From Perognathus longimembris pacificus (taxonomy: Eukaryota; Chordata; Mammalia; Rodentia; Heteromyidae), in assembly GCF_023159225.1 (NCBI RefSeq), contig NC_063172.1:65787067-65851066 (forward strand): a stretch of 64,000 bases of DNA, read 5' to 3'. The notes under the pieces are model-generated. The model did no database searches. It had not been told where the DNA came from and saw nothing but the letters and a program-made list of their open reading frames with translations. Below are positions 1 to 10,458 of this stretch, piece by piece (the stretch's first letter is position 1; each line of letters starts with the position of its first letter). A program made the translations under genes and the position numbers.

Positions 1-75
1 AGCCAACAGGGCCCAGCCATGATAGAACTTGTGCTTGTCGCAAAAATGAGTTTTATTTTCACCAATCAATCAGAT

Positions 76-463
76 CTCTCCTCCTCCTCCTCCTCCTCCT
101 CCTCCTCCTCCTCCTCCTCCTCCTCCTCCTCCTCCTCCTCCTCCCCTCCCCCTCTTCCTCTCCTCCCTCCTCCTTCTCCTTCTCTCCTCCTCCTCCTCCT
201 CCTCCTCCTCCTCCTCCTCCTCCCCCTCCCCCTCTTCCTCCTCCCCCTCCTCCTTCTCTCCTCTCCTCCTCCTCCTCCTCCTCCTCCTCCTCCTCCTCCT
301 CCTCCTCCTCCTCCTCCTCCTCCTCCTCCTCCTCCTCACTCTTCCTCCTCCCCTCCTCCTTCTCCTCTTTCTCCTTTTCCTCCTCCTCCTTCTTCCTCCT
401 CCTCCTCCTTTTTCTCCTCCTCTTCCTCCTCCTCTTCCTTCCTGCTCCTCCTCCTCCTCCTTC
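76..463. repeat. Long (TCC)n polypyrimidine microsatellite
   Basis: About 390 bases of almost pure C and T on this strand, mainly TCC/CTC triplets with CCCCTC and TTC interruptions. It stays open in several frames as poly-Ser, poly-Leu or poly-Pro (+) and poly-Glu, poly-Arg or poly-Gly (-). These frames are a triplet-repeat artefact, not a gene. Confidence 0.95.
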
Positions 464-2089
464 TTTCCCTTCACATCCCCAAATGTTTAGCTTCAAAAGT
501 AACTAAATTACTATGTGTGCATTATGTGTTGTAAATGTTAAATGGCATTGGCTCCATAAGCTTCTCTCCTGTCTAACAATTCTATCATACAAATCAATGC
601 TGACACAGACAAACTTAGAGCAGACTTGAATGATAGGATACAAAATATGAAAGAAAATCTACTAAAAAGAAAATAAAATATTAAGTCTTCTCCAATATGA
701 TTTTTTCCTCTCAATGTAAAAACAATCATCTCTCCTTCTAAATTTGAGCAAATGAAAGAATTGGTGCCATTCAGAGTCAATGAGCCAAAATCTCAGAAGA
801 GATGAAAACAACAGAGGTCAATGACGTTAACATGAGGTCAGAGAAAATCCTGTGTCTCCAGAGCTTTCCTCTGAAATTTAGGTTGATGTGGGTAGAGATG
901 GGCCACAGTTTTGCTGAAGTGTTTAGCCAAAGAAGAACAGGTTTCTAAAAGGTGAGCTGCCATGTCCTGGTCCTTGGCTAGAGAGAGCAAACATGGTGGG
1001 AGATTATTGTGTGTCTGGTTGGTGTTTCCAGATACTTAGCTTTATTAGCTTCAAATCTGAGATTTATGAGACAAGAGAAAAGCCCAGCAAAATTACCATT
1101 GTATTTTTCCCTGTGTCCTGAAGTTTCTACATGGCCTGCCTTCTTTCCTTTCTTCCATCTTTCTGAATCTTCCTGTGTTGTTTTATGCCCATTATTTTTG
1201 GTAGAAGGAATAGGATGCCTACGTCATCTTCTCAGAAGCAGAAGTGCTTCTTCCTCAGCTCTCTAACAAAGAACGTCTTGACCATGGTACAGAGGTGTGG
1301 AGAAGGCAGAGCACCAGCTAGCCATGTATAGTGTAAGCTAAAAACAAAATATTAGTCATCAAAAATTTGAAGTCCGTATTCTTATGACATATAGCATCAG
1401 AAAACTGGTTTTCTTCTTAAGAAAAAGAGGAGTTTCCTCATAAAGTGTAAAAATGTGTTCCAGGAATTCTGAAGCTTGTGGAATTCTAATCTTGATAACA
1501 TGAACGTTGCTCCCTGGAAGTGCATTCGTACCAGCTTGCTGATACATGCTTGTAATCGTGGCAGGTTATGGGTAAATCAAGCCTTCATTCTATCAAACAG
1601 AAGCGCTTATTAGTGGCTTACACACAGGCAACCTATTTTCTCAGCTGGATGAAGGTTTTGCCTTTTCAAGTGCTCTGACTATATTTTACTTTTTAAAAAA
1701 AATCAGGAAACCATATATTCTTGGAAGGTAAAATAGTTAAAATTCTCAGAAAGTATGAAATGACCAGAATCTTCTAAGTGTGAGAACGCAAGACTGTATC
1801 ATATTCCAAAGTCAAATACCAACACTACATATGACTGTAGATGGGTTCTCCTGCTCCTTACACCCTCCCAGGTCAAGCGGGAGAGAATCTCTAAAATATT
1901 TCTGAGTATCTCAGTCTATAGATCGTAAACACCAGGAACTTATGGAAGGAACACTATTTCAAAATCCCATGGAACAAAACATAAAACCCCCATTCACTCC
2001 ATTTGTAACAATAGCAAAATGTCCAGAACCCTCAATAATTCTAAGAAATCTATTGTACATCATGTTAACTATAGTTAAGGACAACACAT
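464..2089. other. Unique-looking noncoding stretch
   Basis: Moderately AT-rich sequence with no repeat I can name. The longest open frame, at 1009-1266, lacks splice context, codon bias or a recognisable domain. Confidence 0.5.
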
Positions 2090-2108
2090 TTTATGCATAG
2101 AGATTTTT

Positions 2109-2274
2109 TTTCAAATTTTTACTATCAAACTGATGTACAGAGAGGTTACAGTTTCATACATTAGGCATTGGATACATTTCTTGTACTGTTTGTTACCTTG
2201 TCCCTCATACCCCCCTCCCTCCTCCCCCTTTCTCTTTCCCCCCCTGAGGTGTTCAGTTCACTTACACCAAACAG
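2109..2274 (-). mobile_element. L1 3'-end insertion of 166 bp with 19-bp TSD
   Basis: Read on the minus strand it is G-rich, then has the L1 3' end (ACAGTTTGATAGT... after CTCTGTACATC), then poly-A. It is flanked by a perfect 19-bp TSD, TTTATGCATAGAGATTTTT, at 2090-2108 and 2275-2293. Only the distal 3' UTR was copied, so this is a severely 5'-truncated, fairly recent insertion. Confidence 0.85.
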
Positions 2275-2454
2275 TTTATGCATAGAGATTTTTAAGGGAA
2301 TAAATTGTAAATGTTCTTTCCACCAAACAAACAGTCCATGGCATGTGAGATAATACATTGTTTATTAGCTTGGTGTAGCAATTCTACAAGGTCTACAATC
2401 ATCAAGGTGTCAAAACATATGCAATCCTTTTGTATTTATAATTCTTGATTTTCT

Positions 2455-2795
2455 TTTTTCTTTATTATTATTAAGGAGTTATACAAAGAGGTTACAATTC
2501 CATAAATCATTTTATGAGTACAATATCACCCCTTCCTTTATTTATTTTTTTTACCCCTTCCTTTATTTTACCCTATTTTCTCCTTCTTGTCCCTACTGGC
2601 AAGTTACATAGTTCATTTTTTTACATTGATTTTAAGGACTATCAGGCTCACTCTTCCTCCCTCATTCCTGTTCTTTCCCCTTTGCCATCCCCCCAAAAAA
2701 CATGTTTCCACTTGCTGGTGATGAACATTTTGATGAACAGTAATTCGCTGCTCAGAAGAGTTACACCTTTGGATCCATCCCCTAAGTAAACCATC
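2455..2795 (-). mobile_element. L1 3'-UTR fragment
   Basis: It starts with a TTATTATTATTAAGG tail, then TACAAAGAGGTTACAATTCC, which resembles the reverse complement of the L1 3' ends seen elsewhere here. Pyrimidine-rich sequence follows, as expected for the complement of the L1 purine-rich 3' UTR. I could not fix a TSD, so the ends are approximate. Confidence 0.55.
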
Positions 2796-3264
2796 CTTTA
2801 GTTAGTTTTTGAATATATGCATGGAGTCCTGTAAACATGTACAAATTTTAACAACCTTAAAAAAAATAAATAAGGAATTAGAGGTGTGATTCAAGTGGTA
2901 GAGTAACAGCTCTGAACAAAAGCAATAAGCCAGTATGATAAGCTCAAATAAGTAGCTCCTCCTCCAAAGTACTTGCCCTTATAGATTAGAATATAGGGGG
3001 TAGCTCAGTTAAAGAATAAATTGGCCCATTATATCAATATGTAATACTAATAAGAGTAGTGAATTGGATACTTTTTTCCAAAGCCACCAAACTTCAATAT
3101 AATAGTGACTCCACTTGATGATTTTCTGGGGCTTACTTTGTTGAAGGACTTTATTTACCCTGAAGTTTCATATACATGCTCTAAATGTTCTTGAAAATCC
3201 CCAAGACCTCCCTTACCTATGAAGATAATTTCTCAAAGTGAAACCAGACTAGCAAAAGTTTGGA

Positions 3265-3266
<2 letters not shown>
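2796..3266. other. Diverged noncoding sequence
   Basis: A very weak SINE right-monomer match (GATTCAAGTGGTAGAG near 2890) is the only structure visible. Otherwise the stretch is AT-rich and without recognisable features. Confidence 0.4.

Positions 3267-3315
<49 letters not shown>
3267..3315. repeat. (AC)n microsatellite
   Basis: An uninterrupted AC dinucleotide run of about 49 bases. Confidence 0.95.
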
Positions 3316-3317
<2 letters not shown>

Positions 3318-3364
3318 GAATGGCACTATAGAAAATGGTGAGGTGTTTTTCCTTTCATTCTTTA

Positions 3365-3393
3365 AATTTTTATTATCAAACTGACGTACAGAG
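3365..3393 (-). mobile_element. 29-bp L1 3'-terminal micro-insertion
   Basis: AATTTTTATTATCAAACTGA and the next nine bases are the reverse complement of the L1 3' terminus plus a short poly-A. A perfect 15-bp TSD, TCCTTTCATTCTTTA, lies at 3350-3364 and 3394-3408. This is an extremely short L1 retrotransposition event. Confidence 0.8.
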
Positions 3394-3430
3394 TCCTTTC
3401 ATTCTTTATGAAAATAAAACTTTAAAAATA

Positions 3431-3549
3431 AGGAGGGAGGGGGGTATGAGGGACGAGGTAACAAACAGTACAAGGAATGTACCCAATGCCTAACGTATGA
3501 AACTGTAACCGCTCTGTACATCAGTTTGATAACAAAAATTTGAAGGAAA
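3431..3549 (+). mobile_element. L1 3'-end insertion of 119 bp with 15-bp TSD
   Basis: A GGAGGGAGGGGGG purine tract is followed by GGTAACAAACAGTACAAGG and the L1 terminus CTCTGTACATCAGTTTG, then an A-rich tail. A perfect TSD, AAAACTTTAAAAATA, lies at 3416-3430 and 3550-3564. It is the sense-strand counterpart of the 2109-2274 copy. Confidence 0.85.
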
Positions 3550-3624
3550 AAAACTTTAAAAATAGTAACTACAAGGTCTTACCGAAACACCTTACTATGG
3601 AAACTTGACATTTCAAAGGAAATG

Positions 3625-3740
3625 GATGAGTCAAGCAAGGTCATTAATAAAATGTGTTCTTCTGAAGTTGACAGCGATTATTTAATTTGTCAGCACCATC
3701 AGTTAGCCTGGATCACGGCTGGGACCTGGGGAGCGTTCCA
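3625..3740. promoter_or_regulatory. Candidate conserved noncoding block
   Basis: A non-repeat, AT-rich block dense in homeodomain-like words: TCATTAATAAAA, TTGACAGCGATTATTTAATTTG and GTCAGCACC. It looks like vertebrate conserved enhancer sequence, but conservation cannot be tested here. This is inference only. Confidence 0.2.
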
Positions 3741-3925
3741 ATCAGAGCCCAGAAAGGAGAGTGTTTGGAGGAAGTGTGTTCTGGAAAGTCATATTTATGT
3801 AAATAAAACCTGCGTCTTAAAACAAAACAAGTACATCTGATTAACTCTACTATAGGCAACGAATGCTAATTTTCAAAGTTGCTTTGACAGTAGTAATGAG
3901 CTATGTACTTACACAGACAGAGATT

Positions 3926-4035
3926 TAAGACTGGAAGTGGAAGTGTGCCTCATGATAGAGCTCCAGCCTGGAGCAGAAAAGCTAAACAAGAGTGTGAGGT
4001 CCTGAGTTCAAGCCCAAGTACTCGTGCAAAAATTA
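3926..4035 (+). mobile_element. SINE right-monomer copy, diverged
   Basis: GACTGGAAGTGGAAGTGTG, then GAGGTCCTGAGTTCAAGCCC, then an A-rich end. This is the right half shared by the composite and IDL-Geo SINEs, in an older form ending AGTACTCGTGC. Confidence 0.6.
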
Positions 4036-4817
4036 TTTGCCTGCTCCCGCAGGCATGGGGAATCTCCCACGGAGGGCCGCACAAACACCTGAGAAACCGT
4101 TTAGGACAGGACAGGACAGACCTACCTGCTTCTTACTGGCTTCCTCTGGCCCATCTGCTGTATTGATCATTTTTGTTTGACCCTCAAATTATAATATCCA
4201 AAGCATTCCCTTAAAGATTAGCATCAGTGTCCGCACAATATTCCCAGATAGATTGTACAAAGCCACTTTTCTCTCTTCAAGTAACTTTTCTTTACTTAGG
4301 GTGTGTGGAGCTCGCTTCAGATAAATTGTCTATCAATACCTCATGTCAAGGTTGTCACATGAAAATAGAGGAGGTGAGATTGATTGGGACATATTGTAAA
4401 CGTGTGGAAATATAACAATAAAAGTCTTCTCTGTGTCACTAATAGAAGCTAGTTAAAAATTTTTAAAGTTGTCATACAAAGAAAACTTTAAGAGCAACTC
4501 CCTTTCCCCATTCTGACTCACACTGAAAATTAAGCATTTTTATTGCCCTGGGATTCCCTTTGCTGCAAGTTTTATTACATGACTCAAAGTTGATAGGCTA
4601 GGGCTGCTCAGATACCAATAATGCCTCACTAGAGGAAGCTCTGTTAACTTTCTCAGTCTCTCATGGTTAGGAGTTTTAAAAAGTGCTTTCATATGAACTG
4701 GTTATATTTTTCAATAAGTCTTTCTGCTTCTTGTTTTTCATGTATATAAGGACTTCACAATTTGGCAGGTAAAAACAGCAGTGGTGAACCATACATTTGT
4801 TTTACTTTATTTTATTT
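4036..4817. other. Unique-looking stretch with a possible L1 3'-end scrap
   Basis: Nothing gene-like. ATATTGTAAACGTGTGGAAA near 4390 resembles the older L1 3' end at 18750-18800 (TATTATAAACATGTGTGGAG), so a decayed L1 tail may lie at about 4375-4430. Confidence 0.4.
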
Positions 4818-5055
4818 TTAGTTCCAGTCCTGGGGCTTGAACTCAGGACCTGAGCACTGTCCAGAGCTTGTTTTGCTCAAGGCTAGCACACTACCATTTG
4901 AGCCACAGCTCTAATTTGTTGGATTTTGTTTTGTAGTTCATTGGATATAAGAGTCTCATGGACTTTCCTTCCCTGACTAGCTTTGAGCCTAGATATTCAT
5001 ATCTTGGCCTCTTGAGTAGTTAGGGTTATCGGTGTGAGACACCAGTACCTGGATA
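4818..5055 (-). mobile_element. Composite SINE (7SL-like arm + right monomer)
   Basis: On the minus strand it reads as a B1-like arm (CCAGGTACTGGTGTCTCACA, AGCCTAGGCTC) followed by the right monomer with GGCTCAAATGGTAGTGTG and GAGTTCAAGCCCCAGGACTG, then a tail. It is diverged by many point changes. Confidence 0.8.
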
Positions 5056-5802
5056 ATTATACTTTTAATATTCTAAAACAGACCAGAATATCCAAGAATG
5101 GAATAAACACATTCTAACTGCCAGAGAATATTTAATTATAAAATGTTCTTGACACAACACTAAGTTGTTAAAAGAGATACAAAACTATATTTTCAATTGT
5201 AGCATAATGAGTCCTATGCTCGTAAAGCAACGATAATAATGTTATTGATCCAGGAGCACACTAAAAGTTACCTGAGTGATGCTAGTATTGTTTTCCACAG
5301 GCTACTTGGGCAGCAACATGAGCCTACCCGCTCTTCTGCTAAGCACTCACTAGACTTGCTGCCATGTTTATGTCTAGCAAATGTTTCCATCCTTTTATGA
5401 CATTAGTCCGATGCTTGTCTTACCTTACACTGTGTTCACAAGGCAAAGTAAATGACTGTAATACCATGAGGTCAGTCCATGGAAAAGACCATTTCCAGTT
5501 CCTTCCTCTCCTGTGTCTGGTGACTCACCACAACTGCCCACAGCTTTATCCTTCTTCGAATTCATAATTCCTAGTCTCCATCATGGATTTACTGGTTTGC
5601 TGACTGTGTCTGCCTCCCCTCCTCCCGCGTTGGGTCCATGCATCCTGTAGTTGTTAGCTAGTTCCTTAGCAAATGCATTCTCCTCTCCATCCCTTCTCCA
5701 CCCCACACCCAACTCCAACCAAGGTGCCCTCTACCATTCCCCCCTCATACGGGTAGGAACCGTGACTAAGGATAACGACGGTCCATCTTCACTGTTATAA
5801 AA
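5056..5802. other. Unique-looking stretch
   Basis: No repeat or exon recognised. The 67-aa frame at 5364-5567 has no family resemblance. Confidence 0.4.
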
Positions 5803-5902
5803 GAATACCACAGTCGGGGCAATCTATAAACAATAGAAATGGGTGTTCAGAGTTCTGAAGGTTGGGAAGCCTGTTATGAAGTTGGTGCATCATGAGGCAG
5901 GA

Positions 5903-6850
5903 TATGATAAAGATACCTGCACATGCATGTTCGCGGCAACACCATTCACAATAGCCGAGATACGCAAACAGCCCAAATGCCCCATGGGAGATAGTGGATC
6001 AAACAACTAGGGTACCTATACACAATGAAATTGTACCTAACCCTCAGAAAGAATAATGCCATGTGCAGGGAAATGGATTGAACTGGGGCAAATCATGTTA
6101 AGTGAAGTAAGCCGAGCTCAGAGACAAACTGCGCGTGTTCTCTCTGCTATGCGGAAATTAGATCTAAAATACACTAGGATATGATAAGTTCTACAGGATT
6201 CAAGATACTCACACACAGCGAGACTCAAAGAAGATACACATAGAAAAGAAACAGAAAGGTACAATGCTATGTGCCTCTTTGTATTTATAAAGTAATATAT
6301 CTTTTTTTTTTTGGGGGGGGGGGTTTGCCAGTCCTGGGCTTGGACTCAGGGCCTGAGCACTGTCCCTGGCTTCTTTTTGCTCAAGGCTAGCACTCTGCCA
6401 CTTGAGCCACAGCGCCACTTCTGGCCATTTTCTATATATGTGGTGCTGGGGAATCAAACCCAGGGCTTCATGTATACGAGGCGAGCACTCTTGCCACTAG
6501 GCCATATTCCCAGCCCATATATCTTTTGAAACAAACTCCAAGATATGGAAATGAGATCTCTCTTTTTAAGATTGTTTTCTGATTACACCTTCTTTTCTTT
6601 GTGCATGACCTATCCAAGTCTATGTCTTCGGGAGGACGGGAGGAGGGCACAGAACTCAAGGGAGCCAGGGTGAAAATGGGCAGCCATGGAGCTCTGCACA
6701 CTGATGAAAGTGAACTGCAAACCTCGTAGGTGGAGATGGGAGGGAGGGAAAGGAAGACGCGCTATGCAAGGAAATGCACTCATTACTTGACTCATGTCAC
6801 TGTAATCCCTCTGTACATCATCTCTATAATAACAATAAAGTAAATCAACT
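5903..6850 (+). mobile_element. 5'-truncated L1, ORF2 end plus 3' UTR
   Basis: It encodes decayed C-terminal ORF2 (words equivalent to TATACACAATGAAATT and AGTGAAGTAAGCCGAGCTCA), then the 3' UTR ending TGTAATCCCTCTGTACATC and AACAATAAAG. It is interrupted at 6306-6516 by an IDL-Geo SINE. Stops and indels show it is dead. Confidence 0.75.
6306..6516 (-). mobile_element. IDL-Geo dimeric SINE nested in L1
   Basis: On the minus strand: GGCTGGGAATATGGCCTAGT, GGTTTGATTCCCCAGCACC, then the right monomer and tail. An 11-bp TSD, ATATATCTTTT, lies at 6295-6305 and 6517-6527. The tail is a C11/A mix (seen here as T then G11) rather than pure A. Confidence 0.9.
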
Positions 6851-7062
6851 TCCACAAAGAACCCTCTTGGCACATCATCATGTGTCAGAAGGCCTCATAT
6901 GGAAGAATAGAGGGCAAGAGACTTGAACTCATAGACTCAAGTCCTTCCATAATTAGCATTAATGAATTTATGAAGGTGGAGCCCTTGTGAGCTGATCCCT
7001 TATTAGCAATCCCATCTTTTGATGCTGTTCTAGTGGCAAATTAACTTCCAGTCAAGCCATAC

Positions 7063-7483
7063 CAGTCACTAGTTCCTGAATGCCTGCAATGTGACAGGGA
7101 TGAGCTCGGGCTTTCTACTTTGATCTCGGACCCCAGGACTACAGGCATTATAATTCACGCCCGTGAGCTTCTGGCAAAGTGTCTCCAATACATCCAGAGA
7201 CAAGCACAATAAAAATGTGTTCAAGATTAAGGTGTAAAATTGATACACAATAGACCAGAGAAACCGTCACTACCAAACACCAGCGAGTCAAGTATCTTGC
7301 ACTAATACAGAAAAAGAAATCAACTAGTGCTAATTGACTTAAAAGTTACCCCCAACTCCCTAGTCCCTTGTCAAGTTTTACTGTATCACTACTGGAATGA
7401 GAAGCGCTTGCCTTGGCAGCTGTTACACAATGCCTATGTTGAAATCCAATTGCCATTGTGGTGGTAGCACAAGAATGAAACAC
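7063..7483. other. Unique-looking stretch
   Basis: No gene or repeat identified. AGGACTACAGGCATTATAAT near 7135 is faintly SINE-like but too short to call. Confidence 0.35.
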
Positions 7484-7722
7484 TAGGCCAGGCGCTGGCG
7501 GCTCACGCCTATAATCCTAGCCACTCAGGAGGCTGAGATCTGAGGATGGTGGTTCAAAGCCAGCCTGGGCAGGGAGGTCTGTGAGACTCTTATCTCCAAT
7601 GAACCACCGGAAAACAGAGAGTGACACTGTGGGTCAAGTGGTAGAGGACTAGCCTTGAGCTGAAGAGCTCAGTGACAGCGTCCAGGCCCAGAGTTCAAAC
7701 CCCAGGACTGACAAAAAAAAAA
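7484..7722 (+). mobile_element. Composite SINE
   Basis: A clear 7SL-like arm (GCCAGGCGCTGGCGGCTCAC, TAATCCTAGCCACTCAGGAG) is followed by CTTATCTCCAATGAACCACC, the right monomer (GTGGGTCAAGTGGTAGAGG, GAGTTCAAACCCCAGGACTG) and poly-A. Confidence 0.9.
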
Positions 7723-7759
7723 TGTACCTCTAAGAAGTGAGTGGAATGCGGGGCTCCAA

Positions 7760-7935
7760 CCCTCATGGCCATGACCACGGGGCTCCGTGAAGGGAGAAAT
7801 GAAGGCTTTTGACCAACTCCTCACCATGCGACCCCCTCCAGCAAGCTGTGACCCCGCAGGCCGGCCCAGAACAGACGCGGGCACCCAGACTGCGAGCTCC
7901 CCAGCCTCCAGAATGTCCAGAGGCACAGTCCTGTC
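7760..7935 (+). mobile_element. Possible LTR relic fragment
   Basis: AGCTCCCCAGCCTCCAGAAT and the surrounding GC-rich text resemble the 3' part of remembered old MaLR/MLT-type LTRs. Both strands are open here (107 and 106 aa), but neither looks like a protein family. Confidence 0.25.
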
Positions 7936-8602
7936 CCCTGTGAATGACCAAGTGGGGGGGGGGCGTCACTACCACCTGTATGTTACAGAAAGCGGGGTCA
8001 CACGGGCCGGCGTTGCAGCTGCAGGGGTGGGGGAAGGACGTGGAAGAGGGCCATGCAAGGAGGGGCTGATCCCGCAAGAGGCTCACGGAGCACAGTACCG
8101 GCCCTGAGAAGCAAGCAGATGTTCACAGAGGGGTCTAAAGAGCTTCTTTTTTCATAAACAGGAATGGGGTGGTGCTACTTGTCTCCTGTTGCCTGATGAA
8201 ATGACAGAGCCTCGTCTCTCTCTCGGAACATCAGCTGCCTGTCTCAGGGAGGGCAATGGCACCTGGCATCCCATCGACTCCTCTCCAGCCAGGAAAGGAA
8301 GGGTCGGAGGATACCAGGATAATAGCCACCGTAAGACTCAGAGGAACCATGGAAAAGCAGGGAGGACTGGAACAATTGAAATTCCATCCAGCTTCATGGT
8401 ATGTTCCTAAAGCTTGCTACGGTATAATCACTGAGCACCCTAAATATTTGCTCAATCAATGACATAAAGGCAGAAAGGACGCCTCTGTCCACATTTCAAT
8501 CCCAAGCACAAGAGAAGGAGAAGTGGAGATGGAAGGGAAAAGTCCCCCCTCACCATGCTGGGGTGGGGGGGTCTAGCAGTCATAGGTAATCCTACTGCTC
8601 TG
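7936..8602. other. Unique-looking stretch
   Basis: Contains G8 near 7960 and overlapping short open frames (8189-8410, 8256-8462) without domains. No exon signals stand out. Confidence 0.35.
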
Positions 8603-9330
8603 GTGTGGGAGAATAACTTCTCTGACCAGTGGAAAACTTAGCCTCAGCGCGGTTACTCTGATGCCTCATTAGCACACTAATAGGCCTTGGGGAAAAATCT
8701 CCATTAAAGAAGTCTCCTGTGTTTGATGGCCAAAGCAAGCCACCTTTGTCATGAGATTTCCCTCCCCGCCCCCCCCCAGAGCCTCCCTGGGGAGACTTGC
8801 TTGACCAGCTGCCTTTAGCCAAAGCTCTTCACTGTAAATAGGAAAGTCTCTCCACAGTATATAGGGAAGTCTCTTCACAGTTAATAGAGAAGTCTTGATC
8901 AAAGTCTTGAGGAAATAGTAGCTAGGTGATAAAGTTCTGCCTTGGCTAGTCTATTCCTCTGTTTTGATATCAACAGTCTTTGTAGTAGCCACTCTTTATA
9001 GTAGTGAAAACTTCTGTATTCGTTTCCTTCCTCCTAGTACTCACATCCTCAACTTTTGGATTGAAATGGCTATCATGCTGTATTAATTTTTACCCTTGAA
9101 GTTGTGAATTGATTTCTAACCCTATATAAACCCTGGCCTCCTGAAATAGAGTGTGCATTGGTCCACTCGCCTCTGCATCCCCTGTGTCCCTGACACGATT
9201 GCAGTTACCCGGGTCCAACACTCTGGTGTCATTTTCTGTCCCGTGTCAGTGTACTCGTCCTCCATTAATTCTGATCAGGCTACCAAATTCCTGAATTTCC
9301 TTACTTGCCTTTAGCATCACTTCTCGCGTT
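8603..9330 (+). mobile_element. Putative endogenous-retrovirus LTR
   Basis: LTR-like order: tandem 23-bp repeats at 8828-8895 (U3-like), a TATA-like CTATATAAACCCTGG near 9122, then a C/T-rich segment ending in TTACCCGGGTCCAACACTC, like the R/U5 end of rodent class-II LTRs. I see no primer-binding site or internal gene. The boundaries are guesses. Confidence 0.35.
8828..8895 (+). repeat. Three 23-bp tandem repeats
   Basis: Units at 8828-8850, 8851-8873 and 8874-8895 share TTCACAGTATATAGGGAAGT with a few mismatches each. The last unit is 22 bp. Confidence 0.8.
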
Positions 9331-9849
9331 TCCACTTCGATTCGTTCAGAGTTCAGACACATTTGAGATCTGAGAAAGAACTCTCTGGAGCAGATGTCCC
9401 TTCATTTAGCAGAAAGAGCCGTACAGCGAGCCCCAGCATCTGCTAGAACTCTGCCCTCTGGGTCTGGGCCCCTCAGAGGCCTTTGGCTCCCGGGAGAGCT
9501 GGCCCTTCCAGCTCACTTCGCTGTGCTTGCTGGGTGACCCAGGCTTCGGGACTCAACACTCCAGTATCATTTAGATCATTCGGTCCCTACACCCACTAGC
9601 TGGGGTAAGGCCTTCCTTCACAGCTGCCAGGGTGGCCGCCTGCTTTTGCAAGCAATTTACCAGCAATCAGCTGCAATTATCAGCAGAGAGCACGCAGCCA
9701 CAATCACTTACCTGTTCTCACCCTCCAGCTGCACAGAGAGGCATTGTTCTTACCTCCCCACTACCTGTGTACACTAGACAGTGTGAATTCACAAGGAGTT
9801 CACTCTTCTTTAGAACTGGCACATAAAGTTCTGGCAAAAATTACCCTCT
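9331..9849. other. Noncoding stretch, possibly LTR-related
   Basis: GGACTCAACACTCCAGTATC near 9550 echoes GGTCCAACACTCTGGTGTCA near 9210. This stretch could therefore be a second LTR-derived segment. Nothing gene-like. Confidence 0.3.
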
Positions 9850-9898
9850 TGTCTGTCTCTCTGTCTCTGTCTCTGTCTCTGATTGTCTCTGTCTCTGT

Positions 9899-9958
<60 letters not shown>

Positions 9959-9960
9959 CC
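9850..9960. repeat. (TCTG/TC)n microsatellite in a SINE tail
   Basis: Runs of TCTGTC, then TC. It abuts the minus-strand SINE where a poly-A tail is expected, so it probably grew from that tail. The 9-bp TTACCCTCT at 9841-9849 and 10196-10204 encloses tract and SINE together. Confidence 0.85.
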
Positions 9961-10195
9961 TCGTCCTAGGACTTGAACTCAGGGCCTGGGCACTGTCCTC
10001 GAGCCTCTCTGTGCTCAAGACCAGCACTCTACTCCTTGAGCCACAGTGCCACTTCTGGATATTTCTGAGTAGTTTATTGGAGATAAAAAGTCTCCCCAAC
10101 TTTTCCTGGCACAGATAGCTTTGAACCGTGATCCTCAGATCTCAGACTCCTGAGTAGCTAGGATTACAGGTGTGAGCCACTGGTGCCCGCCCAGC
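9961..10195 (-). mobile_element. Composite SINE with expanded GA tail
   Basis: On the minus strand: GGGCGGGCACCAGTGGCTCA, TAATCCTAGCTACTCAGGAG, then the right monomer with GAGTTCAAGTCCTAGGAC. The tail is the (GA)n tract at 9850-9960. Confidence 0.88.
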
Positions 10196-10458
10196 TTACC
10201 CTCTCCTTTTTAAAATGATTTGGCTTGTTCAGAAGGAGTGGCTGGCTTCATTCTGTCCTTTGGGATTCTCAGAAGTCATCTACCTTAAGGTCAAAGTAGC
10301 AACAGGCGCTTCGCAAGAAGTTCATGGAAAATAAAGTTAACACCATCATTTTTCTGGTAGCCAATGCCACCAGCCAATGCCCCGACTTCAAAGTCAGCTG
10401 AGAGAAAAGACACAGACATATCTTAGAAATAACCTGTGAAGAATCTACCCACGGGGAA

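Larger units (their letters stand above)
5803..7062 (-). mobile_element. MaLR-type LTR relic split by an L1
   Basis: Left part 5803-5902 (CAGAGTTCTGAAGGTTGGGA) and right part about 6865-7062 (TGAATTTATGAAGGTGGAGC, GAGCTGATCCCTTATTAG) match the remembered minus-strand layout of old mammalian LTR relics. The L1 at 5903-6850 lies between them. The family name is inferred. Confidence 0.4.

Noticed and set aside
19..534. 171-aa Ser/Leu/Pro-rich frame and the opposing Glu/Arg/Gly frames
   Set aside because: Pure triplet microsatellite; every frame is low-complexity.
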